From Colwellia sp. (GTDB lineage: Bacteria > Pseudomonadota > Gammaproteobacteria > Enterobacterales > Alteromonadaceae), in NCBI GenBank assembly GCA_013215655.1, contig JABSOX010000005.1:1-36707 (forward strand): DNA of 36,707 bases. The letters are read 5' to 3'. Numbering within the stretch: position 1 is the stretch's first letter; each line of letters starts with the position of its first letter. The position numbers and the translations under genes are program-made. The notes under the pieces are model-generated. The model was not told the DNA's origin. It did not search any database and was given only the letters and a program-made list of their open reading frames with translations. Shown piece by piece: positions 8,507 through 16,405 of the stretch.

Positions 8507-9403
8507 TTACTCAACTTGCAGCAGTGATATTACCCACTTTTGGAGTGCATCTTCATTATAGCGTGGATGCCAGGCCGCAATCACATCAAAATTATCAGGT
8601 GATTGTTCAAGGTTTATTTCTATTAAATCTAAGTCAGTTATCGCTCTGGAAGGCAAAAAAGCTATTGAATCCGTTGTATCTAGATACATAGGTACGATAG
8701 AGAAACATGGTGCAGATACCACTACATTTCGTTTTAAACCAAACGTCTTGAACCAGTCATCAATAGAGCCTTTAAAATTTGGTCGTGAAGGCGAAGCAAT
8801 AATGCTTGGATAACGTGCAATTTCTGCAAGAGAAGGATTTTTAAGTGCGATTGATGCCTTTGGTGAGGCAACGCAAACATGGTGTTCCTCAAAAAGTTTT
8901 ACGATTGGATAGTTATCTGGAATATAGTCAGGAAATGCGATTGCTAAGTTTACTTTTCCACTTTCCATTAATTCATGAATTTTATCTAACTCAAAGTCAC
9001 GAACGATTAACTTTAACTTAGGGGATTGCTCTCTGAGTAGAGAAATTAATGACGGTAATACTACTTGTTGGGCATAATCGGTTGCTGCAATAACAAAAGT
9101 GCCTGTGATTGTTTTAGGATCAAAGCTTGTCGGTGATAAAAGTGCGGTAAAATCATTTAGTAGTTTGTCTACGCCTATAGATAAATCTTCAGCAAATGGT
9201 GTTGGCACAAAACCATTCGTTTTTCTAAGAAACAACCTATCATCAAAAACATCACGTAATTTTTTTAAGTGCTCGCTTACGGCTTGTTGGGTTAGGCCCA
9301 ATTGATTGGCCGCTTTTGATGCATTTTGTTCTTGTATTAGGGCCTGAAACACCCTTAATTGTTTAAGATCTAATCGGTCTAACTTACTCACATGTATCGC
9401 CAT
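8507..9403 (-). CDS. LysR-family transcriptional regulator
   Basis: This 298-residue protein has an N-terminal winged helix (LKQLRVFQALIQEQNASKAA, then LTQQAVSEHLKKLRDVF) at about 12-60. A LysR-type periplasmic-binding-protein-like effector domain follows (TGTFVIAATDYAQQVVLPSL onward). Length and layout are normal for the family. It is divergent from the short-chain dehydrogenase-like gene at 9560; LysR proteins commonly control the adjacent divergent gene, so that gene is the likely target. The inducer cannot be inferred. Confidence 0.93.
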   Translation of the reverse strand: MAIHVSKLDRLDLKQLRVFQALIQEQNASKAANQLGLTQQAVSEHLKKLRDVFDDRLFLRKTNGFVPTPFAEDLSIGVDKLLNDFTALLSPTSFDPKTITGTFVIAATDYAQQVVLPSLISLLREQSPKLKLIVRDFELDKIHELMESGKVNLAIAFPDYIPDNYPIVKLFEEHHVCVASPKASIALKNPSLAEIARYPSIIASPSRPNFKGSIDDWFKTFGLKRNVVVSAPCFSIVPMYLDTTDSIAFLPSRAITDLDLIEINLEQSPDNFDVIAAWHPRYNEDALQKWVISLLQVE

Positions 9404-9525
9404 TACTTTTGCCTACAGTCTACGGCAATTTAACACATAACCAGTTATTCTTGTATCACTAACAATAAATGATTGTTTCTAATTGTTTTACCAGTTCTTT
9501 ACCATCTCTCCATCAAATCAATTTA

Positions 9526-9536
9526 ACCAAATTGGT
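9526..9536. promoter_or_regulatory. Candidate LysR operator in the 9404-9559 divergent region
   Basis: ACCAAATTGGT is a perfect 5-1-5 palindrome placed 24 bases before the ATG of the dehydrogenase-like gene. LysR proteins typically bind interrupted dyads of this kind. No supporting second site was found. Confidence 0.35.
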
Positions 9537-9559
9537 ATAAGTTAAAAAGAGAGAATCAA

Positions 9560-10165
9560 ATGAAAACAGTTATTTTAATCGGCGCGTTAGGGAAAATGGG
9601 ACAAGCGGCATTAACAGGTTTAGGCAATCACAAGGTAATTACAGCAGGACGCTCTGGTAATGTTGACCATATTGTTGATATTACCAATGAGCAATCTATA
9701 AGAGCTTTATATGAGACTGTTGGTCATTTCGATGCTGTTGTTAATACTGTAGGTTTTTGTGAATACGCTACGTTCACTGAGATGACAGAAGCGCAGTGGA
9801 TGACAACGGTGATGAGTAAAATGATGGGACAAATAAACTTAGTGCGAATTGGTCAAGAGTACATTGCTGATAACGGCTCATTTACGTTAATTAGCGGTAT
9901 TTTAAATCAGAAACCAATTCCATTTGCCATTGCTGATGCAACAACAAGCGGTGCTATTGATACTTTTGTAAAAATTGTTTCGTTAGAAATGCCAAGAAAT
10001 ACTCGTATTAATGTTGTTAACCCAACGGTATTAGCTGAAGCATGGGACGTATACGGTGAAATGATGCCTGGTTTTCAGCCTGTTCCTGGAACATTAGTTG
10101 GAAAAGCTTTTGAACGCTCAGTAGATGGCTTTATTAATGGCGAAGTTATCTTTGTCGATGCATAG
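9560..10165 (+). CDS. Short (201-aa) SDR-like Rossmann protein
   Basis: The N-terminus MKTVILIGALGKMG is a Rossmann nucleotide-binding turn. FDAVVNTVGFCEYA corresponds to the NNAG region and SGSFTLISGIL-like sequence (NGSFTLISGIL) to the catalytic-Ser strand. At the place where classical SDRs carry YxxxK it has ADATTSGAI, so the catalytic Tyr and Lys are absent. I recall other ~200-residue SDR-like proteins with this atypical active site, so the change is probably a subfamily trait and not decay. The substrate is unknown. AGAGAGAATCAA precedes the ATG. It is divergent from a LysR gene and followed by a perfect 9-bp hairpin. Confidence 0.85.
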   Translation: MKTVILIGALGKMGQAALTGLGNHKVITAGRSGNVDHIVDITNEQSIRALYETVGHFDAVVNTVGFCEYATFTEMTEAQWMTTVMSKMMGQINLVRIGQEYIADNGSFTLISGILNQKPIPFAIADATTSGAIDTFVKIVSLEMPRNTRINVVNPTVLAEAWDVYGEMMPGFQPVPGTLVGKAFERSVDGFINGEVIFVDA

Positions 10166-10176
10166 TATTTATAATT

Positions 10177-10199
10177 GAAAGCCTATTTAGTAGGCTTTC
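10177..10199 (+). terminator. Hairpin after the SDR-like gene, possible terminator
   Basis: GAAAGCCTA (10177-10185) pairs perfectly with TAGGCTTTC (10191-10199) across a five-base loop, 12 bases after the stop codon. No clear T tract follows, so it may be a weak terminator or an mRNA-end stabiliser. Confidence 0.5.
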
Positions 10200-10324
10200 A
10201 CATAAATTATTGACTGACCGCTTATGGGCACTGGTCAGCCCGCTTATCAAAAAATCATAAGATCTTCTTTCGTATCTAAACTGCCCCTTAGCTGAGGTGA
10301 ATTGTGTTCATAAAAAGCGATCGA

Positions 10325-10462
10325 TTGCCCTTTTAGCCGACTATCCTAATGACCGCTTTGTCAGATAAAACGACTATTGCCATAAAAGAATTCAAGGGGC
10401 GCTTTTGAGCACAAAGCGGTCGTTAGCAAGATTTCCTGAGATGATCACTTTGTGCGCATTGC
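10325..10462 (+). repeat. Interspersed structured repeat, copy B
   Basis: It matches copy A from the GCCCTTTTAGCC left variant through TAATGACCGCTTTGTC, AAGGGGCGCTTTTGAGC, ACAAAGCGGTCGTTAGC and GATCACTTTGTGCGCA. TAATGACCGCTTTGT pairs with ACAAAGCGGTCGTTA with a single G-U. A further ACAAAGCAGACTTA lies about 30 bases on, suggesting the element may extend rightward. It lies in the gap 10166-10949, where nothing else was recognised. Confidence 0.85.
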
Positions 10463-10949
10463 GGAAGTAATACTCTCAATCCTTGAGGGCAGCTCCTCAC
10501 GACAAAGCAGACTTAACATTAATTATTACTTTTTGATTGTTTAGATCGAATGACAGAAATACTGGTAATACGAATTAAGCAATACTGCTCCTTTTTCTGA
10601 AAATTCGATGAAACAGCTCTAACAGCTAACCGATTCTGATCTCAGCTTAACTTCCCTTTTTGGATTATTTAACTAAAAACGGAAGTAGAAATAGTCTGTT
10701 TTAAGGAAATGTTTACAATATTGATATAAACATTGCTGTTCAATTAACATAACCAGCCGATTACAGACGTTTGGCTCTAGAGCTAAACAGGCTGACCAGC
10801 CAGCTATTGTAAAAATACCAATACTTATTAGCCATTATGCTAAATTTGCCAATGTATAAATAAAACAAATAAATTTAAGTGATATCATAAGATATGCACC
10901 ATTTTAAATAGCACCGACCTATGTGCTTATGATTGCAGTCAAGTCATAT

Positions 10950-12068
10950 TTACTGACTTGTCAGGGCTACGTTTTCACTCAAAACACCTCCCACCCAACG
11001 GTCAATTTTATCTATTACTTTTTCATCTATAGTGGTTTCAATTTCCCAATATTCTTCGGGTCCAATACCTTTTATCGCAGGTTGAAATAGGTGATTCAAT
11101 CCAGAGAAAGTGTAGGATTCTGACTTAGGGTGCTGTAGTAATTCTCTAGTAGACGACTCATTTTCCTTTGACGATACCAGCATATCTTTAGAACCAAATA
11201 GCGCCAGAATGGGACCATTATGATCTTTGATAAGCGGCTTGGGATCTTGATGAGTTTCATTAAACCACCAGGCGGTACCGTAAGTATCTACCACTGACTT
11301 AATATGTTCTTGATCTGTGACTCCTGCGTCCAACACATATTGTTTTATTTTTTCCCGAACTTCGCTGAGATCTTTTGACTGTGGATATATGGCAAAAATA
11401 TCAGTTAATTCTCTGACTATTCTGTTGGTTTCAGCTTGTTCAATACCTTTCGCGTCATTAATATCTCGATTTTGCTGGATGATAGTTTCAGCGATAGTTT
11501 GCGTTCCTACGCCGCCTAGACCAATAACATAGTCAGGTTGTTGCCATTGGCTTGCAACCAGCGCTTTGATACCACCTTGTGAATGTCCAATATATCCAGA
11601 AGATGAAATGGCTACGCCAGATTTATTATTTAACCACTCAAGTGCAGCCGCCGCATCTGAGGAATACTCAGTATCCGTTGCGCTGAGAAAATCACCACCA
11701 CTTTCACCAACCCCACGGGTATCGTAACGTAAAACTGCATAGCCGCGCATCGTTAGCAAATGAGAGATCACTAAAAAATAATTGTGTCCGGTGACATGGT
11801 TGTCTCTGTTTGGTGGAGGATTACCAGATTGCCCGGCGATCAGCACAAAAGCATTAAATATTTTACCATTCGCCGGGTAAGTCAGTTCTCCCGACAGCTT
11901 AGTACCGTCACGGGGATTGATAAATTCAACCGGTTTAACAATGTAAGGCCTTTCTTCTGGTTCTTGTGGATGTGGAATAGTGCTAAACAGAAAGTCGTCA
12001 AATTTGCTGTTGCATGAAGCGAGAAGCGCAGCTAGCGGAAAGAGTAATATTTTAAATTTAAATCGCAT
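10950..12068 (-). CDS. Alpha/beta-hydrolase lipoprotein
   Basis: This 372-residue protein has a lipoprotein signal ending in LLASC (Cys19 lipidated), so it is membrane-attached. The alpha/beta-hydrolase fold is clear: oxyanion strand FVLIAGQSG at 74-82, YDTRGVGES at 115-123, nucleophile elbow GHSQGG with Ser163, acid residue in the FGSKDMLV strand near 295, and catalytic His in GLNHLF near 327. This is the S33/serine-aminopeptidase-like hydrolase group (esterase or peptidase); the substrate is not readable. It stands alone with repeats on both sides (copies B and C). AGGAATAC lies just before the ATG. Confidence 0.9.
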   Translation of the reverse strand: MRFKFKILLFPLAALLASCNSKFDDFLFSTIPHPQEPEERPYIVKPVEFINPRDGTKLSGELTYPANGKIFNAFVLIAGQSGNPPPNRDNHVTGHNYFLVISHLLTMRGYAVLRYDTRGVGESGGDFLSATDTEYSSDAAAALEWLNNKSGVAISSSGYIGHSQGGIKALVASQWQQPDYVIGLGGVGTQTIAETIIQQNRDINDAKGIEQAETNRIVRELTDIFAIYPQSKDLSEVREKIKQYVLDAGVTDQEHIKSVVDTYGTAWWFNETHQDPKPLIKDHNGPILALFGSKDMLVSSKENESSTRELLQHPKSESYTFSGLNHLFQPAIKGIGPEEYWEIETTIDEKVIDKIDRWVGGVLSENVALTSQ

Positions 12069-12249
12069 AGTGTATTCCTATTAAATTTTTTCGAGTCAAC
12101 GAAGGTAAAATTAGAGGATACTGTATTATTAAAACGTACTGTGTAAGAGACTGTAAAGATCAGCAAATTAATAGATCTAGCGGCTCGCAGACATAAGGTC
12201 TAATGTCCACAGAGAGCCTAAAAGTTGCCTTTATCTCCGTAATTATTCA

Positions 12250-12403
12250 TGTCACCTTTGTAGTGCTAACTGACCTTAAAATCAATTATCCTAATGACCG
12301 TTTTTTCGGATAAGACAACTATTGCAATAAAAGAAATCAAAGGGCGCTTTTGAGCACAAAGCGGTCGTAATAAAAATCCCCTGAGATGATCACTTTGTGC
12401 GGA
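12250..12403 (+). repeat. Interspersed structured repeat, copy C
   Basis: It shares TGCTAACTGACCTTAAAATC and TATCCTAATGACCG with copy A, then AGGGCGCTTTTGAGCACAAA, GCGGTCG and GATGATCACTTTGTGCG. The GTTAGCA after GCGGTC is lost. It lies in the gap 12069-12621, which otherwise holds only the inverted repeat at 12546. Confidence 0.8.
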
Positions 12404-12545
12404 TTGTTGACGTAACTATCTGAAATATTTCAGGTCAACTAAGAGCGACACAGCAGACCTCAAGGATTAACTAATTAGGAGCACTTTATGCTGAACGTAA
12501 CCTTTGAACAGTTGATTTACTGAGATTTATAGGTCGCTTTCTGAT

Positions 12546-12583
12546 AACGTTGACTTAACCAATGATATAATTAAGTCAACGTT
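12546..12583. repeat. Perfect 13-bp inverted repeat downstream of the YghU-type GST gene
   Basis: AACGTTGACTTAA (12546-12558) and TTAAGTCAACGTT (12571-12583) are exact reverse complements across a 12-base loop, about 40 bases beyond the stop codon at 12622. No T tract follows on either strand, so it is a transcript-end hairpin or protein site rather than a clear intrinsic terminator. Confidence 0.6.
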
Positions 12584-12621
12584 AATCTCTATTCATGTCA
12601 GATAAAATCTGAGCTATTTCA

Positions 12622-13509
12622 TTATTTGCTGAAGCATTCTTCTGTTTCGACCATCTTATTTTGCGTTTTGAATTCAAAATCACTCGCATCATGGCGCTCA
12701 TGCAACTGCTCGTTCAATTCACCCCAAGTACGATTGACCATTACACCACGTTTAACCGCTGCCCGTTGTCCAATTTCTTCAGTCCAGCGTACTAAGTTTT
12801 TATAAGATTGAGTTTGCAAAAATTCTGCAGCTTCATATACTTTATTTTGTACCAGCGCCCCATACCAAGGCCATATGGCCATATCAGCAATTGTGTATTG
12901 GTCACCACACATATATTTATTATTAGCCAAATGTCGATCTAGTACATCAAGTTGTCTTTTTACTTCCATGGTAAAGCGTTCGATTGGATATTCGAATTTT
13001 TCTGGTGCGTATGCGTAAAAATGGCCGAAGCCTCCACCTAAATATGGCGCACTACCCACTTGCCAAAATAGCCACGACAAGCACTGTGATTTAAGTTGCG
13101 GATCTGTGGGGAGAAAAGCAGCAAACCTCTCTGCTAAATGCATTAATATCGCGCCAGATTCAAAAATGGGCAATTTCTGATCAAAGCTATTATCCACTAA
13201 AGCAGGAATTTTAGAGTTTGCATTGACCTCGACAAACCCTGAGCCAAATTGATCTCCTTCCATAATATTAATCAAATGTGCATCGTACTCGGCTTCTTTG
13301 ATATTCAAAGCTAATAATTCTTCAAGTAAAATAGTTACTTTAACGCCGTTTGGTGTGCCCATAGAGTAGAGTTGTAACGGATGTTTGCCAACAGGCAATT
13401 CCACTTGATGTGTAGCCCCTGCTACAGGGCGGTTAATATTGGCAAACTTTCCACTACCTTGTGAATTCCATTGCCAAATTTTGGGTGGTTGATAAGTATT
13501 TTCAGACAT
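12622..13509 (-). CDS. yghU: YghU-type glutathione S-transferase / disulfide-bond reductase
   Basis: The protein closely resembles E. coli YghU as I recall it: the NTYQPPKIWQW start, FANINRPVAGATHQ, LPVGKHPLQLYS, TPNGVKVTILLEELL, FVEVNANSKIPAL, and the end LNEQLHERHDASDFE. YghU binds two glutathiones and reduces disulfides or peroxides; it is cytoplasmic. I use ATG 13509 instead of an in-frame ATG at 13560, because GGAG sits six bases before 13509, YghU starts at the same point, and no ribosome site precedes 13560. It is the third gene of a minus-strand run with the AhpD-like and thioredoxin-like genes (gap about 175 bases), consistent with a thiol-stress group. It is about 296 residues long. 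Confidence 0.92.
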   Translation of the reverse strand: MSENTYQPPKIWQWNSQGSGKFANINRPVAGATHQVELPVGKHPLQLYSMGTPNGVKVTILLEELLALNIKEAEYDAHLINIMEGDQFGSGFVEVNANSKIPALVDNSFDQKLPIFESGAILMHLAERFAAFLPTDPQLKSQCLSWLFWQVGSAPYLGGGFGHFYAYAPEKFEYPIERFTMEVKRQLDVLDRHLANNKYMCGDQYTIADMAIWPWYGALVQNKVYEAAEFLQTQSYKNLVRWTEEIGQRAAVKRGVMVNRTWGELNEQLHERHDASDFEFKTQNKMVETEECFSK

Positions 13510-13684
13510 TTCAGCTCCGTAATTGATATTCATATATTCAAAGTTTTCATTAACTGGCATCGAGATTGTTTACTGTATTCTTAGTTGAGCACTACAAATC
13601 CATCACATCATATTGGGGGATTTGTTATGCTTTATAAATAGTTGATTGTGTCCAGAATAAGATTTTATAACTCTTATTGCTATT

Positions 13685-14230
13685 CTACTTCCACTTAATC
13701 GAACATCCTATACTTGGATGTTGTGAAGCAGGCCCATGGCCGGTCTTAGCTATCTGAAGCAATGCATCAAGCAACTCAGTTTTTCGATTGGTTGCATCCC
13801 CCATGACTGCATCATCAAGTCGTCCCCGATATTGAAGTGCTCCCGCTTTATTAAAGCCATAAAAATCTGGTGTGCATACTGCTCCGTAACTTTTTGCAAT
13901 AGCTTGCTCTTCGTCTACCAAGTATGGAAAGGTAAAACCATTAGTTTTAGCAAATGCTCGCATATTATCTGGACTGTCTTCTGGGACATAACGGTAATCA
14001 TTAGAGCTAATGGCAACGACATTAATTCCTTCTGCTTGTAATAACTTAGCGTCATGAACAAACCGATTTATGATACGTTTTACATAGGGGCAGTGATTAC
14101 AGATGAAGGCTATTAACAAACCATTTTCACCTTGTAAATCGGATAAATTATAGCTATTGCCATCCGGGTCTAACAATGTAAAAGGCTTGGCATTCCATCC
14201 CATTTCAGCTTTTGGTGTATCTAACAACAT
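13685..14230 (-). CDS. Thioredoxin-fold (AhpC/TSA-like) redoxin
   Basis: This 181-residue protein has a thioredoxin/peroxiredoxin-like core: FTLLDPDGNSYNLSDLQG at 17-34, then LLIAFICNHCPYVKR with the redox pair C44-N-H-C47. VVAISSND, the cis-Pro region CTPDFYGF, and the ending GCSIKWK are trademarks of a widespread 'thioredoxin family protein' of 180-200 residues. No signal peptide is seen, so it is cytoplasmic. It is probably co-transcribed with the upstream AhpD-like gene (61-base gap containing a perfect 11-bp hairpin) and perhaps with yghU downstream. The likely role is thiol-dependent reduction of peroxides or disulfides; the substrate is not known. Confidence 0.9.
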   Translation of the reverse strand: MLLDTPKAEMGWNAKPFTLLDPDGNSYNLSDLQGENGLLIAFICNHCPYVKRIINRFVHDAKLLQAEGINVVAISSNDYRYVPEDSPDNMRAFAKTNGFTFPYLVDEEQAIAKSYGAVCTPDFYGFNKAGALQYRGRLDDAVMGDATNRKTELLDALLQIAKTGHGPASQHPSIGCSIKWK

Positions 14231-14250
14231 GATTTAATTCTCTAATAGAG

Positions 14251-14281
14251 GAGCAATAATCGATGAATAAGATTATTGCTC
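14251..14281. repeat. Intercistronic perfect 11-bp hairpin
   Basis: GAGCAATAATC (14251-14261) and GATTATTGCTC (14271-14281) are exact reverse complements with a nine-base loop, filling most of the gap between the AhpD-like and redoxin genes. No T tract follows on the minus strand, so it is better seen as an RNA-processing or stability hairpin than as a full terminator. Confidence 0.6.
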
Positions 14282-14291
14282 GGAAAAATCA

Positions 14292-14858
14292 TTAAGCGCT
14301 TACCGTTTTAGCAGCAGACCAAGCATCTGACTTAAAAGCGTCATCAAGCGGCGTGTTTATCAGGTGATTAGTGTAGGTCGACATGACTTTAAGTGAAGTG
14401 CCAACAATAACTTCAAGCGCTGTTTGTTTGTTATAACCAACAGCAAACAATGCGTCTAAATCACTCTGTTCAACCCAACCTCGAGTTTCATTAATTCGTA
14501 CTGCAAACTGATGAAGCGCTTCAAGTTTAGCATCCGGGATTTTTGTTCCATCACGTAGCGCTTGCAACACATCGCTTTTAACGCCAGCACCTTTTGCAAT
14601 AGTCGTGTGTGCAGCGACACAATAAGGACAGCCATTTAATCTATTATTGGCAATCATAATCACTTGACGTTCAGTTTCAGTTAGCGCTGTTTTATTAAAG
14701 ATTTTTGCCAATGACAAATAGCCTTCGAGCAGTGCTGGTGCTTCGGCTTGCCCTGCATACAAGTTAGGTACAAAACCATACGCCTTTTTGGCACCTGCTA
14801 ATAAAGGCTTACTGTTTGTTGGTGCACTATCTTCGGTGTGTAATGTAAATTGCGTCAT
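14292..14858 (-). CDS. AhpD-like carboxymuconolactone decarboxylase-family peroxidase
   Basis: This protein of 188 residues has the AhpD signature: GCPYCVAAHT supplies C77, C80 and H84 (CxxCxxxH), preceded by ERQVIMIANNRLN and followed by TIAKGAGV. Proteins of this group act as alkylhydroperoxidases or thiol-linked reductases in the cytoplasm. I start at ATG 14858 (MTQFTLHTED), which has AAGAGA about seven bases upstream. An in-frame ATG at 14912 would add 18 residues that overlap the -10 region of the promoter described at 14913-14941. It is the first gene of the AhpD-like/redoxin/GST run and is divergent from the TetR gene at 15151, its likely repressor. Confidence 0.9.
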   Translation of the reverse strand: MTQFTLHTEDSAPTNSKPLLAGAKKAYGFVPNLYAGQAEAPALLEGYLSLAKIFNKTALTETERQVIMIANNRLNGCPYCVAAHTTIAKGAGVKSDVLQALRDGTKIPDAKLEALHQFAVRINETRGWVEQSDLDALFAVGYNKQTALEVIVGTSLKVMSTYTNHLINTPLDDAFKSDAWSAAKTVSA

Positions 14859-14912
14859 AAATGTATCTCTTAAAAAGTTAATAATAAACGGTGTTTGTAC
14901 CGACTGGTTCAA

Positions 14913-14941
14913 ACTATAATTTGTTTAAAACGATCGGTCAA
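14913..14941 (-). promoter_or_regulatory. Sigma-70 promoter of the AhpD-like operon with TetR-type operator
   Basis: On the minus strand TTGACC (14936-14941), 17 bases, TATAGT (14913-14918) is a near-consensus promoter; transcription starts about 45-50 bases before the ATG. ACCGATCGTT (14929-14938) is one base short of the perfect palindrome ACCGATCGGT and overlaps the -35 box. From memory it resembles the GACC-N4-GGTC core of NemR-type operators. The TetR gene next door is the natural candidate to bind it. Confidence 0.6.
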
Positions 14942-15150
14942 CACTTTTTTTATGATTTATAAAATGGCATTTAATGAATTGTTTTAGAGGTATAGCTGAA
15001 AAGCCATGTTGATTAGGCCTTTGACAGGCAAGAATTACCGTAAAATACTTTTGCTCTTTTTATTGCTATTATAAAAAAAGAAGAGGTGTTTGTAATGAAC
15101 GGTATAAAACATTACACTAGGGACATAACATAAATGAATGTGAGAGCCAT

Positions 15151-15732
15151 ATGCCTTGGGAAAAATCGTTTGATGAAGAAGCTGCCATAGAAAACGCGAT
15201 GCGGGTTTTTTGGGAGAAAGGCTATGAAGCAACCTCAATTGCAAACCTTATTGAAAGTACGGGTATAAATCGTGGGAGTCTTTACAATGCTTTTGGCGGT
15301 AAACGACAATTATTTACCCTGTCATTGCTTAAATACGACACCGAAACTCGAAGGGCTTTTATTGCTCAATTAGAAGCGTTAGATAACCCCAAACTGGCTT
15401 TTAAAACTTTGTTTGATACCTTGGTGCAACAGTCTAAAAAGGATATACAACCTAAAGGTTGCTTTTTAGTCAATACCTCAGTAGAAATAGCCTTTCATGA
15501 TAAAGAAACTAGGGATATTGTCACTCAAGGTTTTATTGAATTTGAGGCGTTTTTCCGCCGTGGCATTGAGGTTGCTCAATCTCGCAAAGATATGCCATCG
15601 ACACTTGACGCTTCAGCTACCGCTAAAATGCTATTTTCGTTAGTTGTTGCTATTCGTGTATTGGGGCGAGGTGTTTATGATGAATTATCTCTACAAGTTA
15701 TAGCCGATCAAGCTGAGAATTTAACCTCGTAA
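15151..15732 (+). CDS. TetR-family transcriptional repressor
   Basis: This 193-residue protein has an N-terminal TetR helix-turn-helix at about 12-58 (AIENAMRVFWEKGYEATSIA, then GINRGSLYNAFGGKRQLF). An all-helical ligand domain follows, containing KGCFLVNTSVEIA, a motif found in many electrophile- or oxidant-responsive TetR repressors. It is divergent from the AhpD-like/redoxin/YghU run, whose promoter carries a TetR-like palindrome over the -35. Repression of that run, relieved by a reactive small molecule, is the natural inference. One Cys lies in KGCFL and might be a sensor, which is unproven. There is no strong ribosome site (GAGAGCC before the ATG). Confidence 0.93.
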   Translation: MPWEKSFDEEAAIENAMRVFWEKGYEATSIANLIESTGINRGSLYNAFGGKRQLFTLSLLKYDTETRRAFIAQLEALDNPKLAFKTLFDTLVQQSKKDIQPKGCFLVNTSVEIAFHDKETRDIVTQGFIEFEAFFRRGIEVAQSRKDMPSTLDASATAKMLFSLVVAIRVLGRGVYDELSLQVIADQAENLTS

Positions 15733-15989
15733 TATCTACCATTCATATGAACTTCATAGGTATTTCGGCTAGAAATGAGAGCAATTAAAATTCTTATAGC
15801 CATTCAAATACCTTTTACGTTTTGCTTATAAACCTATTAAATCCAATCAGATTATATTTATCAGAAAAGCCTTAAAATGGTCATATATTTAAATTTCCCT
15901 TATGATATGAATACAAACAGAGTATAAATATTATGTCCACTTATATACTAATAGCACACCGATTATTGAGTAACTTCAGCTAATAGATA

Positions 15990-16225
15990 TAGTCCTTTTT
16001 GTGGTAATACTGCCCTTAAAGCTAACTATCTTAATGACCGCTACGACAATTACCATACAATAAATTAAGGGGCGCTTTTGAGCTGTGAGATCAATTGGTC
16101 AACGCAACACTATACTTAGAGAAAGTAGGGGCGTTACCATGAAACGAAGAACAAGAATTTACTATAATGCACAACAACGTGCATTGATTTGGGATAGATA
16201 TCCTGAAATGATCACTTTGTGCGCA
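15990..16225 (+). repeat. Interspersed structured repeat, copy D, split by an IS30-family remnant
   Basis: The left half (ATACTGCCCTTAAAGC, TTAATGACCGC, ATTAAGGGGCGCTTTTGAGC, ending 16083) and right tail (GATATCCTGAAATGATCAC, TTTGTGCGCATTG, from about 16195) match other copies. The expected ACAAAGCGGTCGTTAGCAA between them is replaced by the IS30 left end. The inner stem is also shortened. Outside this element the gap 15733-16405 shows nothing recognisable. Confidence 0.8.
16084..16198 (+). mobile_element. IS30-family left-end remnant with transposase start
   Basis: TGTGAGATCAATTGGTCAAC at 16084-16103 resembles the terminal inverted repeat of IS30 as I remember it (TGTAGATTCAATTGGTCAAC). ATG at 16139-16141 opens MKRRTRIYYNAQQRALIWDR, the typical IS30 transposase N-terminus. 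After about 20 codons the frame runs straight into the repeat sequence (TATCCTGAAATGATC), so nearly all of the transposase and the right end are lost. GATA is shared at the junction, suggesting a short-homology deletion. Confidence 0.8.
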
Positions 16226-16405
16226 TTGCACAAGTGAACAGTCTAAAAATAAAAACTTCAACTATCTGTTGGTAAGCTGTCATTAATAACTGGTTAGATG
16301 GAGCACTTTACGGACTAATTTTTTAATATAAAAATGGTCTTCTAACAGTCCTCCTATATATCAATATAAGTTTGTATTTATGGGTTTTACTATCTTTGCA
16401 GTAAT

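Noticed and set aside
13510-13560. Longer start for the YghU-type GST
   Set aside because: The extra 17 residues have no counterpart in YghU as I recall it and the upstream ATG lacks a ribosome site, whereas GGAG precedes ATG 13509.
14859-14912. Longer start for the AhpD-like protein
   Set aside because: The upstream ATG practically touches the -10 box of the promoter, leaving no room for a leader or ribosome site.
15035-15244. 69-codon minus frame at the TetR start
   Set aside because: It overlaps the TetR N-terminus antisense, has no family features and would sit in the divergent promoter region.
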